DNA of 64,000 nt from Isoetes taiwanensis (GCA_021234155.1 JAJEKV010000001.1:2483927-2547926), one strand, 5' to 3'; positions 10,559-22,600 are shown, counted from the stretch's first letter. The notes: generated by a model from the letters alone, not told the origin. Numbers and translations: made by a program.

Positions 10559-11664
10559 AGGAATATGGAATACCTCGTAAATCAGTCTTTGAAGTCAAAA
10601 TATGGTGGTGCCATCGACCACCGTGGTGTATCCATGCGCTATTGACGATGTTAGCTTATGAACCGCCTAACCGGGTCGATTTGGAGCCGAAGTTCCATTT
10701 GAGAGAATTCGTAAAGTTTCGGGCTCTCGCGACCGCACGATTCGGGCCAACAAGGGCTTCACCGAAAAGTGGGCGCCAAGAAAGATACCGACTGGAAAAG
10801 AGCCGGCCTCGGGAGCAAAGAGCTTGAAGTGTAGGAAATTTTGGGGCCGCCATTGCAAAGAGCTTCGTAAAAGAACTGATGCAAAGGCGAGAGCCGAGAG
10901 ACGTAAGGCTAAGAACGGAGGACGGGTGCAGAGGGACTAAAAGGTTTAGGGCGCGCAAAATGGAGGTGAAGAGGCATGATGAGGACTAAACGGCAACCGC
11001 TGATGGTGCCAGTGTTGAAAGATGCCAAGGAGGCGATTGAGAGGCAAAATTTGGCTAAGTCCCCAAACAACCAAGGGAGAATTAATGAACGGTGGAGATG
11101 AGACGGAGAAAATGATCGGATGTGACAAAAATAAAGGACACATATTAATGTGTGACGGTATGAAAAGAAGCAATGGCATTTAATGCCGGCAACTCAAAGT
11201 GGGATATCATTAAAACGAATGTGTCGAGGGTACCATGGCTAGATATGCGGCGGAGAACGATTCTCTCGCTTAGAAACAAAATTTGCATTGCAAAACACGC
11301 TGGCGATTTTTTTTATTGGTCCACGCCGACAAGGAGTTCCTTTGGTGGGCTATATAAGACTAACCGGGAGTGAAGCGAAGACATTCTATGGCGCCAAAGA
11401 TGGCTGCCGCCGGTTTGAACGAGAACCGCACGATGCCCACTAACCGCCAAGAGTGGATTACTTGCAAAATGAATTGTCCGACCTTCGCACCGCCACAATC
11501 GTGGGCTCGAGAATGGATGGCTGGTGTTCGGATGGCTGAACATCCCGATCCTCATACCAACGGGATGGAGGTGGTTCTCGCACCTTCGCTGGGACCCCCG
11601 AAAGCGTAACCTCTACCACATCTCATGCATCACCTCTCGAACCCAGAGTAGAGGGTTTTTCTTC

Positions 11665-12888
11665 TTAGGACTTAGTAGATAGGGCTCGAGCCCGCTTTTG
11701 TATATAGGGGCGTCCATAGCGAAATAGCTGGGCAGGCCCCTCATTTTGTAAAGAAATCCACCTATAATATAAATATGCCGCTGGTTTAGTCACTATCTGT
11801 TGTATGTGTGTCTGGAACAGCCTGTGTTTGTTGATTTCACTTTCTGTGGTATGAAATGTTTTGAGGCGAAAGCCATTAACCAGTGTAGGTAATGGAGTTC
11901 CATCTAACTCCGCCAGTTGGAAAACACTGGGTTGAACCACTTGAACAATTTGATAAGGGCCAAGCCATCGAAACTTAAGCTTACCCGGAAAATTTTTGTA
12001 CCGAGAATCATAAAGAAGAACCAAATCGCCTTCCTTGAATGTTTTTGTCTTCAAACGTTTGTCATGTAAAGATTTTTGCAACCGGTGTCCATGAAGAACA
12101 CGAATATAAGCATCCCTTCTAAGTTCATCCAACTGTTCCAATTGATAAACCCTTTCTTTGAGTGCAGCAGGCGGATTATGGGCAGTAGTCAGTTGAAAAC
12201 GGAGAGTTGGGAGAATGTACTCAAAAGGCATGAGAGCTTCTTGACCATAAACCAATTTGAAAGGAGTGTGACCAGTAGCTATTTTGAAACAAGTATTGTA
12301 AGCCCACGAAAAAGAGGGAAGCTTGTTTTGCCGGTCCAAGTCTTGAGAAGCGCCACAAATTTTCTTGAGAATTGTGACCGAGTTTTGTTGGTGCTTTCGC
12401 CCAAATCATTGCCTTGAGGATAGTAAGGTGTGCTCTTGTGATGATGTATCGAGATAATCCGTCGCTCCTTGATGGTATGATTGATAAAATGGACACCACG
12501 ATCACCGACCAGCCCGTGGGGCGCCCAAATCGCGTGATAATTTGTTGATAGAGGACCTTGGTCGTGGCCGGCCGCAAATGTTGTCCGGAAGTGCGCAAGC
12601 TTCCGCCCATTTAGTAGCGTGGTCGGTGAGAACTGTAATGTAGCGCACGCGGGTGCCGCCGCGACAGAGGATCGATGGGTCCCACAAAATCCATTCCCCA
12701 TTTGCTGAAGGAAGTGGGCGTGGCGACGGCGTCAAGGGAAGAGCGTCACGGCCGGCGTGGTCGCCCCACACGCCGACAAGCATCACACGTCTTGGCGTGG
12801 GCGTGGCGTCTTTGAAGAGCGTGGGCCAAAAATACCCGGCTAGAAGGATTTTATGCGTCCGTGGTGTCACCATGAAAATGACCACCAC
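11665..12888 (-). pseudogene. integrase of nested gypsy (broken)
   Basis: Integrase of the minus-strand element, spread over several frames. Upstream part (12502-12888): GYFWPTLFKDA, the end of the zinc-binding domain, and YITVLTDHATKWAEA with a catalytic aspartate. Middle (12279-12701): RGVHFINHTI and STPYYPQGNDLGESTNKT, carrying the region of the last acidic residue. The 224-codon frame 11665-12339 gives the C-terminal part: AYNTCFKIATGHTPFKLVYG, then GDLVLLYDSRYKNFPGKLKF and RWLGPYQIVQVV. There is no chromodomain, which separates it from the element at the left end of the window. Frameshifts near 12340 and 12500 prevent a single product. Confidence 0.85.
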
Positions 12889-12925
12889 CTAGCCCTTGAT
12901 GAGCTTCGCGACAATATCCGGAACT

Positions 12926-13800
12926 TCATGAGGTAGAACACACCGTCGAGGATGGTATCCTTACCCTTTTGTAAAGATGTCCGCAAACCATGGTGTAGTC
13001 ACGGACATCGTGGAGAAAATTGATGACGACGGGATTGTCGTTTGGCATGAGAGAGCCGTCATGTCCTCCTCGGTGGAAGAGCCACGTGAGGAGATACTGC
13101 TGAAAGTCATGGAACCAATGTGGTGTTGCCGTGACTAAAAAGAGTTGAGCATCGTGAAAGGCGCCCGAGACTCCAATGGAGGGATCATCCGTGGTGGATG
13201 CGTGAAAGATAATCCGGACAACATGAGATTTGCCGGCCTTGTGAACAATTTCAAAAGGGGCAAATTTTGAGAAGAAGGACCCAACGAGCAATGCGGCCCG
13301 TGGGCGGGATTTGTTGATCAAATAAAGGAGTGCTTGGTGGTCAACAAAGAATTTGATCCGACCGCCCAAAAGGTAGTGACGGAAGCGCTGGACACGTAAA
13401 AATGAGACCCAAAGCTTCACGCCTGCTCGTGGCAGAATAGTTGCGCCAGCCAGAATTGAGTTTTCGGCCGGGCGAAGCGGTTTGGCTTGGTTTGTCGAGC
13501 GCGATCATATTCTTGAGAAAGAACAGCCCAATAGCAAACGCCGAGACATCAACATGAACATGAAAGGGCTTGTCCCATTGAGGAGGAACAAGAACCGGGG
13601 CCGAAAAGCAAAAAGCTTCAAGTGTTGGAAAGCAAAGATCCTTTGGGAATTCCAAGCCTGTGGGATTCATCACCCGTGAGTTTATGAATGGGATGCGCAA
13701 TGGCTGCTAGGCCAGAAATGAAGGTGGAGTAATAATTGACCTTACCCAGAAAGAGCGTGTCTCCTTGATATTGGCTGGTGCTTGAGCTTTGAGCACACAA
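12926..13800 (-). pseudogene. RNase H of nested gypsy (broken)
   Basis: Two frames carry the domain. 13341-13700 has LVPPQWDKPFHVHVDVSAFA (first catalytic aspartate) and IGLFFLKN. 12926-13420 has QRFRHYLLGGRIKFFVDHQA and LLYLINKSRP, then FEIVHKAGKSHVV, which is the second half of RNase H up to the linker before integrase. The conserved acidic helix between them is damaged near 13440-13480. The 13618-13800 frame carries the RT connection region (LGKVNYYSTFISGLAAIAHP). Confidence 0.8.
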
Positions 13801-14480
13801 CCCGATTTTAAGCGATCTGTGGTGATACCGCTTTTGATCGACAACGTGTCCTAACGTAACACCCGAGGTGACACAAAAGGTGCATTTCTCCGGATTGAGA
13901 CTAATGCCTGACTCATCACATTTCGAAAGACGAGTTCCAATTTATCCAAATGGTCAGCCATGGAACCGTAGGGCGTGAGAAGTCATCTTGAAAAATTTGT
14001 AAGAAGGGATTTTCCTTCATAAAAATCATGAAAAACGGAGAGCATGATGCGTTGAAACGTGGATGGAGAGTTTGATAGGCCAAAAGGAACCACCTTGTAG
14101 GCAAAAAGTGCCTTCACGGGTGGTGAAAGTAGTCTTGAGTTGATCAGATTCTTTGATTGAGATCTGATTGTAGCCAGAAAAACCATCCATGAAGGAGTAC
14201 ATCTCATGTCCAACGAACTTCTTCCAGAACCTGGTCTGTGAAGGGAAGTGGAAAATGATCACGCTCTGTGGCCTGATTGAGTTTTCGGTAGTCCACGCAA
14301 ACGCGGATCTTACCATTGTGTTTGAGTGCAATGACGATGGGGCTCACCCATTCAGAATGTTTGACCTCATAGATCAAACCTGCAGCAAGGAGTTTGTCAA
14401 TTTCCGCCTTGACACGCGATCACGGTAATTGGGGTTGAGCCTGTCGTTGCTATCTTATATCGACGTGCATCAGACTTGGT
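13801..14480 (-). pseudogene. reverse transcriptase of nested gypsy (broken)
   Basis: RT core in at least three minus-strand frames. 14026-14331 shows EMYSFMDGFSGYNQISIKES (first catalytic aspartate in MDGFSGYNQI) and QLKTTFTTREGTF. 13983-14213 then shows AYKVVPFGLSNSPSTFQRIM, the conserved primer-grip side of RT. The YxDD region should fall near 13960-14000, where only a damaged remnant (FQDDF in another frame) is left. A remnant of the RT start lies upstream to about 14480. Confidence 0.85.
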
Positions 14481-14909
14481 AGGAATGGTGAGTTCCCCAA
14501 GGTCTTGTTGATCCCGAAGATCTCTCAGAGCTCCAGGCGAAAATGTGTTTGAACTTTTGAAGAGCGTGACGACCTTCTACGATAGGGTGTTGGAAGATTT
14601 GCAGAATTCGGACAGTGATTGTTGCCTACGCCCACAATCTCGACTTCAGAGTCCGAATATGGGGATAACTTCCGTGGTCCCGGACAATATGAGCGGGAGG
14701 TTGAAGCATAACAGGATGCGCGGCACTCAAGCGTGGTGAAAAGAGAGGTTGCCGAAGTTTTAGCAAGCGTAGGTTGCTTCATGACAAATAAGTGGACATC
14801 TACAGAGCCGCAGGAGATTCCACATCCGAAAAGTGATCAACCCATTGAATTGATTGCAAGGAGCCGTAAGGGTCAAGCAAAGCAACCACAGCCTGGTCCT
14901 GATCAAGGG

Positions 14910-15317
14910 TCATTTCTCCCCAAGGATCAGCATATTCGGGTAGGATGACGTGGGCGGACTTCGCAGTGGAGCCCGAACTTGATAGATATTTTGGGCGCCC
15001 TCGAATGGGTGTCGGGAGAGAGAGGGTTCAGCATTGTCGACGGAAATGATTTTGCCTGCTTCCAAGTCCATGGTGGCGTTGAGGTGACCATCCGTGATGA
15101 CTAACTGATCCGTGGGCCCGATAATGGATACTCTTGGCCCGGCGGAGAAAAAGGTCTGGCCCGACCAACATTTCATAATCACCGGATCTTCGCCAGCCTT
15201 CCAAACACCAAATTCCAAGGGGAATCGGAGATCACCAATGTTGATGTGAAGAAGAGGCGTGACGCCTTGAGGTCGCCTCGATATGGCCATTAGCCAATTT
15301 GATGTCATATGGGGCAC
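14910..15317 (-). pseudogene. aspartic protease region of nested gypsy
   Basis: A 135-codon minus-strand frame between gag and RT, the normal place of the protease. It shows VTPLLHINIGDLRFPLEFGV and DQLVITDGHLNATMDLEAGK. The position and the beta-rich pattern fit a retropepsin-like or RT-linker segment, but I do not see a clean DTGA/DSGA active site, so the domain call rests mainly on position. Confidence 0.45.
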
Positions 15318-15351
15318 GATAGAGTTGTTTGATGCCCATTTGTTTGGGAGT

Positions 15352-17465
15352 TTATCCGCGGATGAGATTGACCGCTACCTCCGGCCAATTTGAACATGAT
15401 TGACTTGGTGATTGCCCACCGTGGCATGTACCGTGGGGAGTAGAGGTAGCAAATGCCCCAACCAAAACAATCGGGAGTGGTAACTGGTCCTTGAGAGCGT
15501 GACGAGTTTCAAAATTGTGGCCAAACTTAAAGGAATTTTGATTTTTGCTAGTTCCTCTTGGAGTTCCGTGAGGCACATGAGAAAAAGGATCTGCTTTGGA
15601 TCCACAGTGTGCTTTGGAGTGCGTGGTAATGAAGCAAAGAACGTCTTTGAGTAGGTCAACCTCCGCAGCTATATTTGGATAGGTCCGAGGCGTGGAGGTT
15701 GAGACGGGAAGGTGTTTCTTGTCTTTGTTGAGCTCGGTAGTGGCATGAACATTGGCTAACGTCGCGCCTTCTTCCAGCCTTGCATGAGGTTCGAGAATGC
15801 TTTGGCGAACTTTAGGCATGACATGCGGCATGAGTTTCTCCAAATCAAAAAGCAAAGTGAACATTTTTTCTCGCATCATGAGGAATGGTATCGACGCAAA
15901 AAAGGTTGCGTACCATTAGAAATAATGGTTAAGGGGCGTGGCGCCCGGTGCGGGCGTGAAACCAAACCAACCCAATTTGATGGCTTTGAACCGGAGGATT
16001 AAGTGCCTGAAAAATTTCTTCCCGTGCTTGTTGATCCAAAAGAGGTTGATTGGCAGGAGCTGGTGGATACCGTGATGGCTGAGGTGCACGAGGTGGCTTC
16101 CGAAGAACAGGACGCGGTCCTTGTTTGCCATTAGCAATCCAGAGTTGGTAAGCCGTGAGGCGGATCGATGTGGTCTGATTTTGTGCCGTGAAGTCGTACT
16201 TGAACTTGTGGAAGTTGAGGACACGCCGCGGGTGGTATGACCCCATTCTTGACAAAGGATAACACCGAAGCTTTGAAGGATCAAAAGGAGGACGTGTATT
16301 GGGTCCCCGTTGTTGCTCCGGGTGCTGATAGAGTTGAGTGGGTTGCACCCGCAGTGGTGGTCAGCCGATATTGGCGCGGTGGTGCCGAGGTGTGGTTTGC
16401 ACTTGATAAACCATCTTGTTGCGTAAAAAGGTGTAGGATGAGTGCGAGTGCACTCTTCCGTGGCATGATTGCACATGTTGCATCTTTTACAATGAGGCGG
16501 GCCATTGGTGGAGTTGCACTCATTCGCCAAGTGGCCTTGATATTTGCGCATATGGCACCGTGATCCGACCAAGGCCGCGGATTGGTGTGTTGAGGTTGAA
16601 CAGCCAGCCCTGGGAACCATGACGGGTGGAATGAAAGGGAGCTCCCCGAAGAGCCACGCCACGGAGGAAACATTGACCGAAAGTGATTGACAAGATCGAT
16701 AGCCCCGCTCCAAAGTCTTCGCCAGGTATTCACCATGAGTCGGATAGCTGGAGGAAGTCCTTGGAGAAACCGACCAAGATCTAGCTCGCGGTGGGGTACT
16801 CCTTGAGTTTGCCGAGCGAATGTGAAGTCGATCGCGAAAAATCCCGCGGACTCCGTGGGCTCTTGTTGAAGGTCATTGAGTTGCTTGAGATGAAGTTGAT
16901 CATCATCCGCGGGTCCCATAGTGAGAAAGAAAAGCGCCATTTCGACCAATCTTGTTTCCAAGTGGCTTTTGTTGGACATGAGCCATTGATGAGGGGAGCC
17001 ACGCAAGGCGTGGTGGAAAAGATGTGGAATTTCAGTTGAGGTTGCGCGATGACCATTTAGGACAGCCGAGCCTCAAATTCTTCCATGTGGGCCCGAGCAC
17101 TTTGGTCTAAGGGTTTGCCTTTCGTGGTTGCCAAAGGTAGGATAAGTCAGCTTAAGGGTCCGGAAGGTAGAGGTAAAAGTGCCGGGCTGGACAGAACATG
17201 ATAGTGAGGATATTGAGGTGGAGTTGGCGGTGGCGGGATGCCCGAAAAGACCCCGGCCAAGGGGTTGCCGAGGTGGAGGTACCGGAGGTGCCCGATCATT
17301 GGTTTTGAGGTCGGTAAGGTTGTAAAATGAAGAGTGGTGGGAAATGTAGGGAAGGGAAATTCCCGGGAGGAGCAAAAGAGACCTGCGGATATCCCCGCCC
17401 ACCGTAGGAGAGATGATGGTTGGGAAGGCAGGGCGATGGGCCGTAAGACTGATGGATGAAGGCAT
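15352..17465 (-). pseudogene. gag of nested gypsy (broken)
   Basis: Minus-strand gag remnants in overlapping frames. 16281-17006 holds a capsid-like helical stretch (QLHLKQLNDLQQEPTESAGF, then LDLGRFLQGLPPAIRLMVNT). This resembles the plant retrotransposon gag signature, in which a query such as FLQGLPP follows an L-rich helix. A CxxC...H...C-type pattern (CKRCNMCNHATEEC) near 16500 in the 15916-16713 frame looks like a zinc knuckle. Upstream 17073-17465 is proline-rich, and 15375-15879 has no recognisable domain. Stops and frame changes break it throughout. Confidence 0.7.
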
Positions 17466-17784
17466 GCTTCGGGGTATGAAAGTAAGGTTGTGCAGGTTGA
17501 GCCGATAGGGCTCCCCGAGCAGTGATGAGGAGACCGAGGTCAGTGAGCAATGTTTGCACGCTTGAGGCGAGAATTCTGACGAGACATGACACGAGGGGTG
17601 GGTGGCGCCGACCGAGCCCTAGACCGAATGTGGCCTCCCTCAATGTCATAAGCAGAGCCATACATGTCACGAACAGCTTCCCTCATGATGGCGCTCCAAG
17701 CGAGATGCCGCCACAGGAAAGAAGTTCTTCCGGGCGTGAAGTTTCTGACACGCACATGGCGCATGTAAGAAAGGAAAATCGAAT

Positions 17785-17802
17785 CGACCCGGCAGCTGGC
17801 GC
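17785..17802 (-). other. primer-binding site of nested gypsy (tRNA-Asp-like)
   Basis: On the minus strand the bases right after the 5' LTR read GCGCCAGCTGCCGGGTCG. This resembles the complement of a tRNA-Asp 3' end (TGGCGCCGTTGCCGGGG), a primer known in Athila/Tat elements, but with several mismatches and without the leading TG. Confidence 0.45.
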
Positions 17803-18367
17803 TGTTTGGGGTCCGGGTTCGAACTCCTGCAAAACAGCCCTCCGTGGAGGACCCTTGATCTAACAGAGAACTGGGACTATGTCACGCTGGATTTGCAAGA
17901 AAAGAACAAGAAGAAGAAAACGTAACGTAAGAGAATAATGAGAGGAAAATGATAAGCTTCCTTGATATCAATGATGAACATACATGAGCTCTCGCAATCG
18001 AGAGAAGACTGAAGAGAGACAAGACTCAAAACTCATCTAAAAACTCATGTGCTAGCTCTACTCATATATATAGTACAATGGCATTTGGCCCAATATAGAC
18101 ACTCTGACTGATCTCGGTGCCGACTCCTGGAAGGAGGCCTGATTTGCAGGAATGTTGGCGGTGCCTCTTGAAGTGCCTAGAATCACGCTGACGCTGACGC
18201 GGGCGGTGAAGGCCCGTCACTTGTCTGAGCGGCGCCTCTTGATAGGCTGCTGCTTGGTCTTCTGTGGGGCCTTGGATGGCTGACCCGTGGTTGACTGCGG
18301 ATCCTTGAGCTTGACTTGGTCCGTCGTATGCATGAATAGTCCTGTACCAGGAGGCACAGGACTAACA
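17803..18367 (-). repeat. 5' LTR of nested gypsy
   Basis: Partner of 7330-7897. The differences are concentrated in short GC-rich patches (for example 17850-17930 and 18185-18235), while the AT-rich centre is essentially identical. It ends in ACTAACA on the plus strand, then the AACGG target duplication. Confidence 0.92.
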
Positions 18368-19278
18368 AACGGTTTCAAATGACAGATTTGGGTGAACTTA
18401 AGAGGTTACTTGGCATTGAAGTTTACAGGGATAGGAAAAGTAAGATGTTGACATTGAGCCAGCAAACTCATATTATGAATATGTTGAAAAAGTTCAATAT
18501 GAGTGATTGTAATGCAGCACAGACTCCATTAGTACCAGGGCACAGAATCTCAGCTCGTATGTGTCCAAAAACAGAAAAGGAAAAAAGACAAATGGAGAAC
18601 AAACCTTATAGGTCATTAATTGGATGTTTGGCCTATTTAGCAAATTGCACAAGACCAGATATAGCCTTTGGAGTGAATATACTGAGTAGGTACAATAATA
18701 ACCCTGGTTTGGAACATTGGACAGCTGCCAAACGTATCTTGAGATACCTTAAAGGAACTCTAGATATTGGTATTATGTACAACTCGATGACTTAAAATTA
18801 AAGGCATATTGTGATTCCGATTGGGCAGTGACTTTAGATCGAGAAAATCAACATCGGGTATGTTATTCTATTGGGAGGTGCACCTATAGCCCGGAAATGC
18901 AAGAAGCGAGTTGCATAGCTCTCTCCAAAGGTAAGAAGTACAATGCTTAACCTTATTGGCTAAAGAGGTTGTTTGGGAAAGAAGATTACTTGTTGAACTT
19001 GGAGTAGAACAAACAGAACATACAAATCATATTTTTGTGACAAAGACAAGTTGTATAGCTATGTCTAAAAATCCATCTTGCATGAAAGATGTAAATATAT
19101 AGAGATGGAAGTTCATTTCATTAGAGATATGGTAGAAAAAATATGGTACACCTTACTTATGTTAGCACAAATAATCGCTTAGCGACACCTGGCCGACAAA
19201 AGCTTTATCACTTGGGAGATTTCGTGAGTTAAAAGATGCAAGATAATACAATAATGTGAAAGATTACATGAAGGGGAA
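18368..19278 (+). pseudogene. copia RT end and RNase H, second part
   Basis: The RT resumes directly after the nested element: FQMTDLGELKRLLGIEV, LTLSQQTHI, then PYRSLIGCLAYLANCTRPDIAF and WTAAKRILRYLKGT, all standard copia motifs. It stops at 18795. The RNase H domain follows in shifting frames: AYCDSDWA near 18806, and a damaged remnant of the ADxxTAEYIA region near 18920-18990. Several stops make it non-functional. A purine tract (AAGGGGAA at 19271-19278) sits against the right LTR and is the likely polypurine tract. Confidence 0.85.
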
Positions 19279-19911
19279 TGTTAGAAATCGCTGGTCATGT
19301 GAATCTTTCTACTTGCGCTTAAACACGAGAGTGCAGCCAAAGCCAAGATAAGAACATATTAAGCTAATGTGGTTAAGATGGTTTGAAGAAACTAGGAGCA
19401 CGAAATAATATTGCAAGGAGTTTGATATTTTTACAAGTGATTTAATGGTTCAATGGTTTTGGGCCAATTTCACGGTTAACGCCCTGTGGGATAATTGAAG
19501 GTGCCGGATTTAATGCATAATGCCCGTGGGATATTTCAAGACCACCGCTATCCAAAGATAGAACTTCTATCTAAAGCGAAAACCGACGGAGCACAATATA
19601 TAATCGGATGCATTGATGTTGAAGAAACCCTATGTAGATCGAATGCAATCAAGAAGTTTTAAAGTCATTAGAGTTCATTGTTGATTCATAGCTACAGTAG
19701 ATTGAAGTATTAATGACTATGATTTTAAGCTGAATGTTGAATTATCATTTAGTGCAAGGGATTAGGGACCATATTGTGGCTCTCTTGCATCCTTGAATTT
19801 CTTGTGGAAGTTCATGCTTAATTCAACTAAGTGCTTTAAGTGCTTTATGTGCAAAGTTAAGTGAAGTTTGCTTTTAAGTTCTAAACATCTAGTTGACTCA
19901 TCTTTCCATCA
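19279..19911 (+). repeat. copia 3' LTR
   Basis: Starts TGTTAGAAAT after a purine tract and ends CCATCA at the point where similarity to the left LTR stops. The last 278 bp match 3687-3964 with very few changes; the first 355 bp have no partner in the window. Confidence 0.8.
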
Positions 19912-20573
19912 CAACATATATCCATATATCAAGCAATTGATTCAATCATCACAATCTTTTGTCCACTTTGCTATGCAAATTATCAAATGTATTTTGAAGT
20001 AGGGGCATCATTTAAAGTAGGGGCAACATTTCTCCATAGTTTTTTAAAGATGAAAAGCATTCCTCTTGTCAGAAATATCCAGTTTCTCATCAGTTTTCAT
20101 GAGTCACAGAACTTAATCCAGATCTTGCCCATGGGATTCAGCCAAAAGAAGGGCAAATGGGGAAACATTGATAATTTGTGAGCCCTTAGAGGAATTGTCA
20201 GCGCTGCCTAGAATATTGAACTCAGACAGCTGATCATCAGCCCCAAAAAAGTAATTGCTAATAATATATACTCGTACCTTGGCAATGCTTCAAAACCTGG
20301 GTTTCAATTTGTTGCCGAAAGTCAACTTGATACCTGATGCCCATTTTAAGTGCAATAAGACCAGGATAGCAGAATAAATTCTTGTTCTGTGACTCCTGCC
20401 AATTTCATCCAGGACTCGAAGTCGGCTTTTGCATATTCTTGCCCATAGGATTCAGGCAACAAAATGTATAAATGATGAAACACTGAGAATTTTGTGAGCC
20501 CATAGATGAATTTATCCTGCTCAGCATAGTTGATGCGGCCCCGCATATTGACTCAATATTATCTTCATAAGAA

Positions 20574-20736
20574 ACTGCGTTTTTTGATCAAGGAACCAAG
20601 CTAAACTACAATTCCCTATCAGACTGACAACATTCTAAAATTACTAGTCAAGTTGCCATTTTCTGCTCATAGAGCACTCAGGGAATTATCTATCACATAT
20701 TTCACAAACTATGCATGCAGCAGCTCAAAAGTGGAC
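20574..20736 (+). repeat. 163-bp direct repeat, copy 1
   Basis: Begins ACTGCGTTTTTTGATCAAGG and ends CTCAAAAGTGGAC. The copy at 20931-21093 differs at only about six positions. The copies are 194 bp apart, so this is a recent local duplication. Confidence 0.9.
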
Positions 20737-20930
20737 AGATGCTACAACAATTCCAACCATGATAGCTTACCTAATCTCATATTTTGCCATTCTGCTATGC
20801 AATGCCCAAGGTCGATTAGTTGCACAGTAGGTGAACTTGCCGTGAAAACAACTGTTGATCTTTACATGCTACATTCATAGATTATCCATATTAGCAATAA
20901 TGAGTGCTTTGATGGAAATAACCCTGCTGA

Positions 20931-21093
20931 ACTGCGTTTTTTGATCAAGGAACCAAGCTAAACTACAATTTCCTGTCAGATTGACAACATTCTGAAATTA
21001 CTAGTCAAGTTGCCATTTTCTGCTCATAGAGCACTCAGGGAATTATCTATCACATATTTCACAAACTATGCATGCAGCAACTCAAAAGTGGAC
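20931..21093 (+). repeat. 163-bp direct repeat, copy 2
   Basis: Same orientation and length as 20574-20736. The flanks diverge immediately outside the repeat, which sets its limits. Confidence 0.9.
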
Positions 21094-22482
21094 TAATGTA
21101 TCAAGGAAGTTACAATTGTTTTTGCATTTTGTTCTTGCTAGCGCATGAATGGTGGAGAATTTTTGTTGATGCTCGTTTCAAGTTGATAGACTTGCAAAAG
21201 ATAGAAAAGAATAGCAAACAACAGTTTCCAAAGTCAAATTTGAAGCAGCCTTTGAAGCAAAACTTTATATGCTTTTAAGGATGGATGATTTACATAGATG
21301 CCAAGAGAGGCCTTCACGTTCTTTTCCTGACATTAAAGTGGGGATGCTACGATTGAGAGTAAAGAGTGAACTTACCGCAATGTCGTATGTCCAGAAATTT
21401 TTGCGGAAGGATGTTTCCAAAGGTTGCTGTTAGACAGGATCAGTTAGTACATAGCACACGAAACAATGAATAAAATGTCGTATCTAGTAATGATGCAAGA
21501 ATCATGAGAGGAATCACTAACCTCAGCGCCAAAACTTGCTGGGGCGTGGCGTTTGAGAGAGGTGTTTGTCTTTGCCGAGGCACAAGGCCGAACATTCTCC
21601 TCGAAGATATCCCTACAAGACCAGAATCGCCTTTGACTTGGAATTTCCATGAATTTCTGAAGCCGTATGAAATCAAACGATGGAAATAGCAGCCGCCTGC
21701 ACAAAAATCTCACCTGGCAGCAACGTGGACACTCTAAAATTGCTTCAAAGTACCAACTTGTGTTTGTGCAAACGTGCGAAAAATGCCCAGTTCAGGCTAC
21801 ACTTTTGTGGGCATATTTTACAAGGAATGGCCAATTCATTATACTTATACAAAATTATAGGCCCCTTAAAATTTTCCCTGTTCCCCTGTGACAAGACAAT
21901 TTGATATGCCATGCAATGCTTGGTTGTAGACGTATATTTTTCTTGGTTTGTAGGTGATATACTTTTAGATGCCAAAATCAAGGATATACATTACTGTGGT
22001 TTGTTAAATTATTACTCAAAAGTGTGAATCTAGCAGTTTTGACCAAGCAATTGTACATCAAAAGTTCATATAAATATACACTCCTACTAATGCTCGGCAA
22101 CGTCAGGCAGCATTTACTGGATTGTTAGAACATTGTAGACTATATATATTAACATCCCATAGACACATCCTACATGTACGTGAAAAAACAAATTCTAGAC
22201 AAAAAAATAAAGGGAATGTTCAATTATACAACTTAGACCCCAGAAAATATAGTGCTATTAGATTTTTAATTTGTGTACCTACCGAAAGCTTAGCACCGAG
22301 ATTAAAAAACCCCGCCCTTTTTGGTTTTCGAGGAAAAATTATAGCGATAAGCCTTCAGCAAGGGGCTTGGACAAACGTAAGGCCGACCCAAAAAACCCAC
22401 GAATGGAGAAGTCAAAGCTGTTGCCGCTTGCCAATCTGTACCTGCACATCATCAACACTAGAACAAATGTGAAAAAACAAAC

Positions 22483-22600
22483 CTCCCAAAGTGGAGGGGT
22501 TTATCACGCGTGTCAGGCAACCAAAAAAAAAACTCTTCAAATAGAGGGGATTTCAAAAAGAACCTCGCAAATGGAGGGGTTGATCACGCGTGCCACGCGT
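22483..22600 (+). repeat. three short stem-loop repeats
   Basis: Three spaced units of the form CCTC-x-CAAA-x-GAGGGG: CCTCCCAAAGTGGAGGGG near 22483, CTCTTCAAATAGAGGGG near 22532, CCTCGCAAATGGAGGGG near 22562. Two of them are followed by ATCACGCGTG. Each can form a small hairpin with a CAAA-type loop. Confidence 0.7.

Larger units (their letters stand above)
7325..18372 (-). mobile_element. Tat/Athila-like gypsy element nested in copia
   Basis: Complete minus-strand LTR retrotransposon: LTRs at 7330-7897 and 17803-18367, both TG...CA. Target duplications flank them: AATGG at 7325-7329 and AACGG at 18368-18372. The copia frame through the insertion site shows that AACGG is original and AATGG is a CpG-to-TpG change. 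Order on the minus strand: 5' LTR, primer-binding site, gag, protease, RT, RNase H, integrase, a 3.8-kb extra region, polypurine tract, 3' LTR. The integrase lacks a chromodomain and has the Tat/Athila form, hence the lineage call (inference). All domains are broken by stops and frameshifts. Confidence 0.9.
3687..19911 (+). mobile_element. Ty1/copia retrotransposon split by a nested gypsy
   Basis: Plus-strand copia element with matching LTR segments at both ends, an initiator-Met-type primer-binding site, and gag, protease, integrase, RT and RNase H in the copia order (integrase before RT). A minus-strand gypsy element at 7330-18367 sits inside the RT gene just after the YVDD motif; removing it rejoins the RT frame. 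The left LTR is represented only by its last ~278 bp, whereas the right LTR is about 633 bp. The element's own target duplication therefore cannot be verified. Confidence 0.9.
19912..22482. other. AT-rich flank with local duplications, no gene seen
   Basis: No convincing coding sequence. It holds a 163-bp direct repeat (20574-20736 and 20931-21093) and a looser duplication in which 20121-20183 and 20437-20503 share a core running from CTTGCCCAT to TTTGTGAGCCC. It may be intergenic sequence upstream of the kinase gene or an old decayed repeat. Confidence 0.6.
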
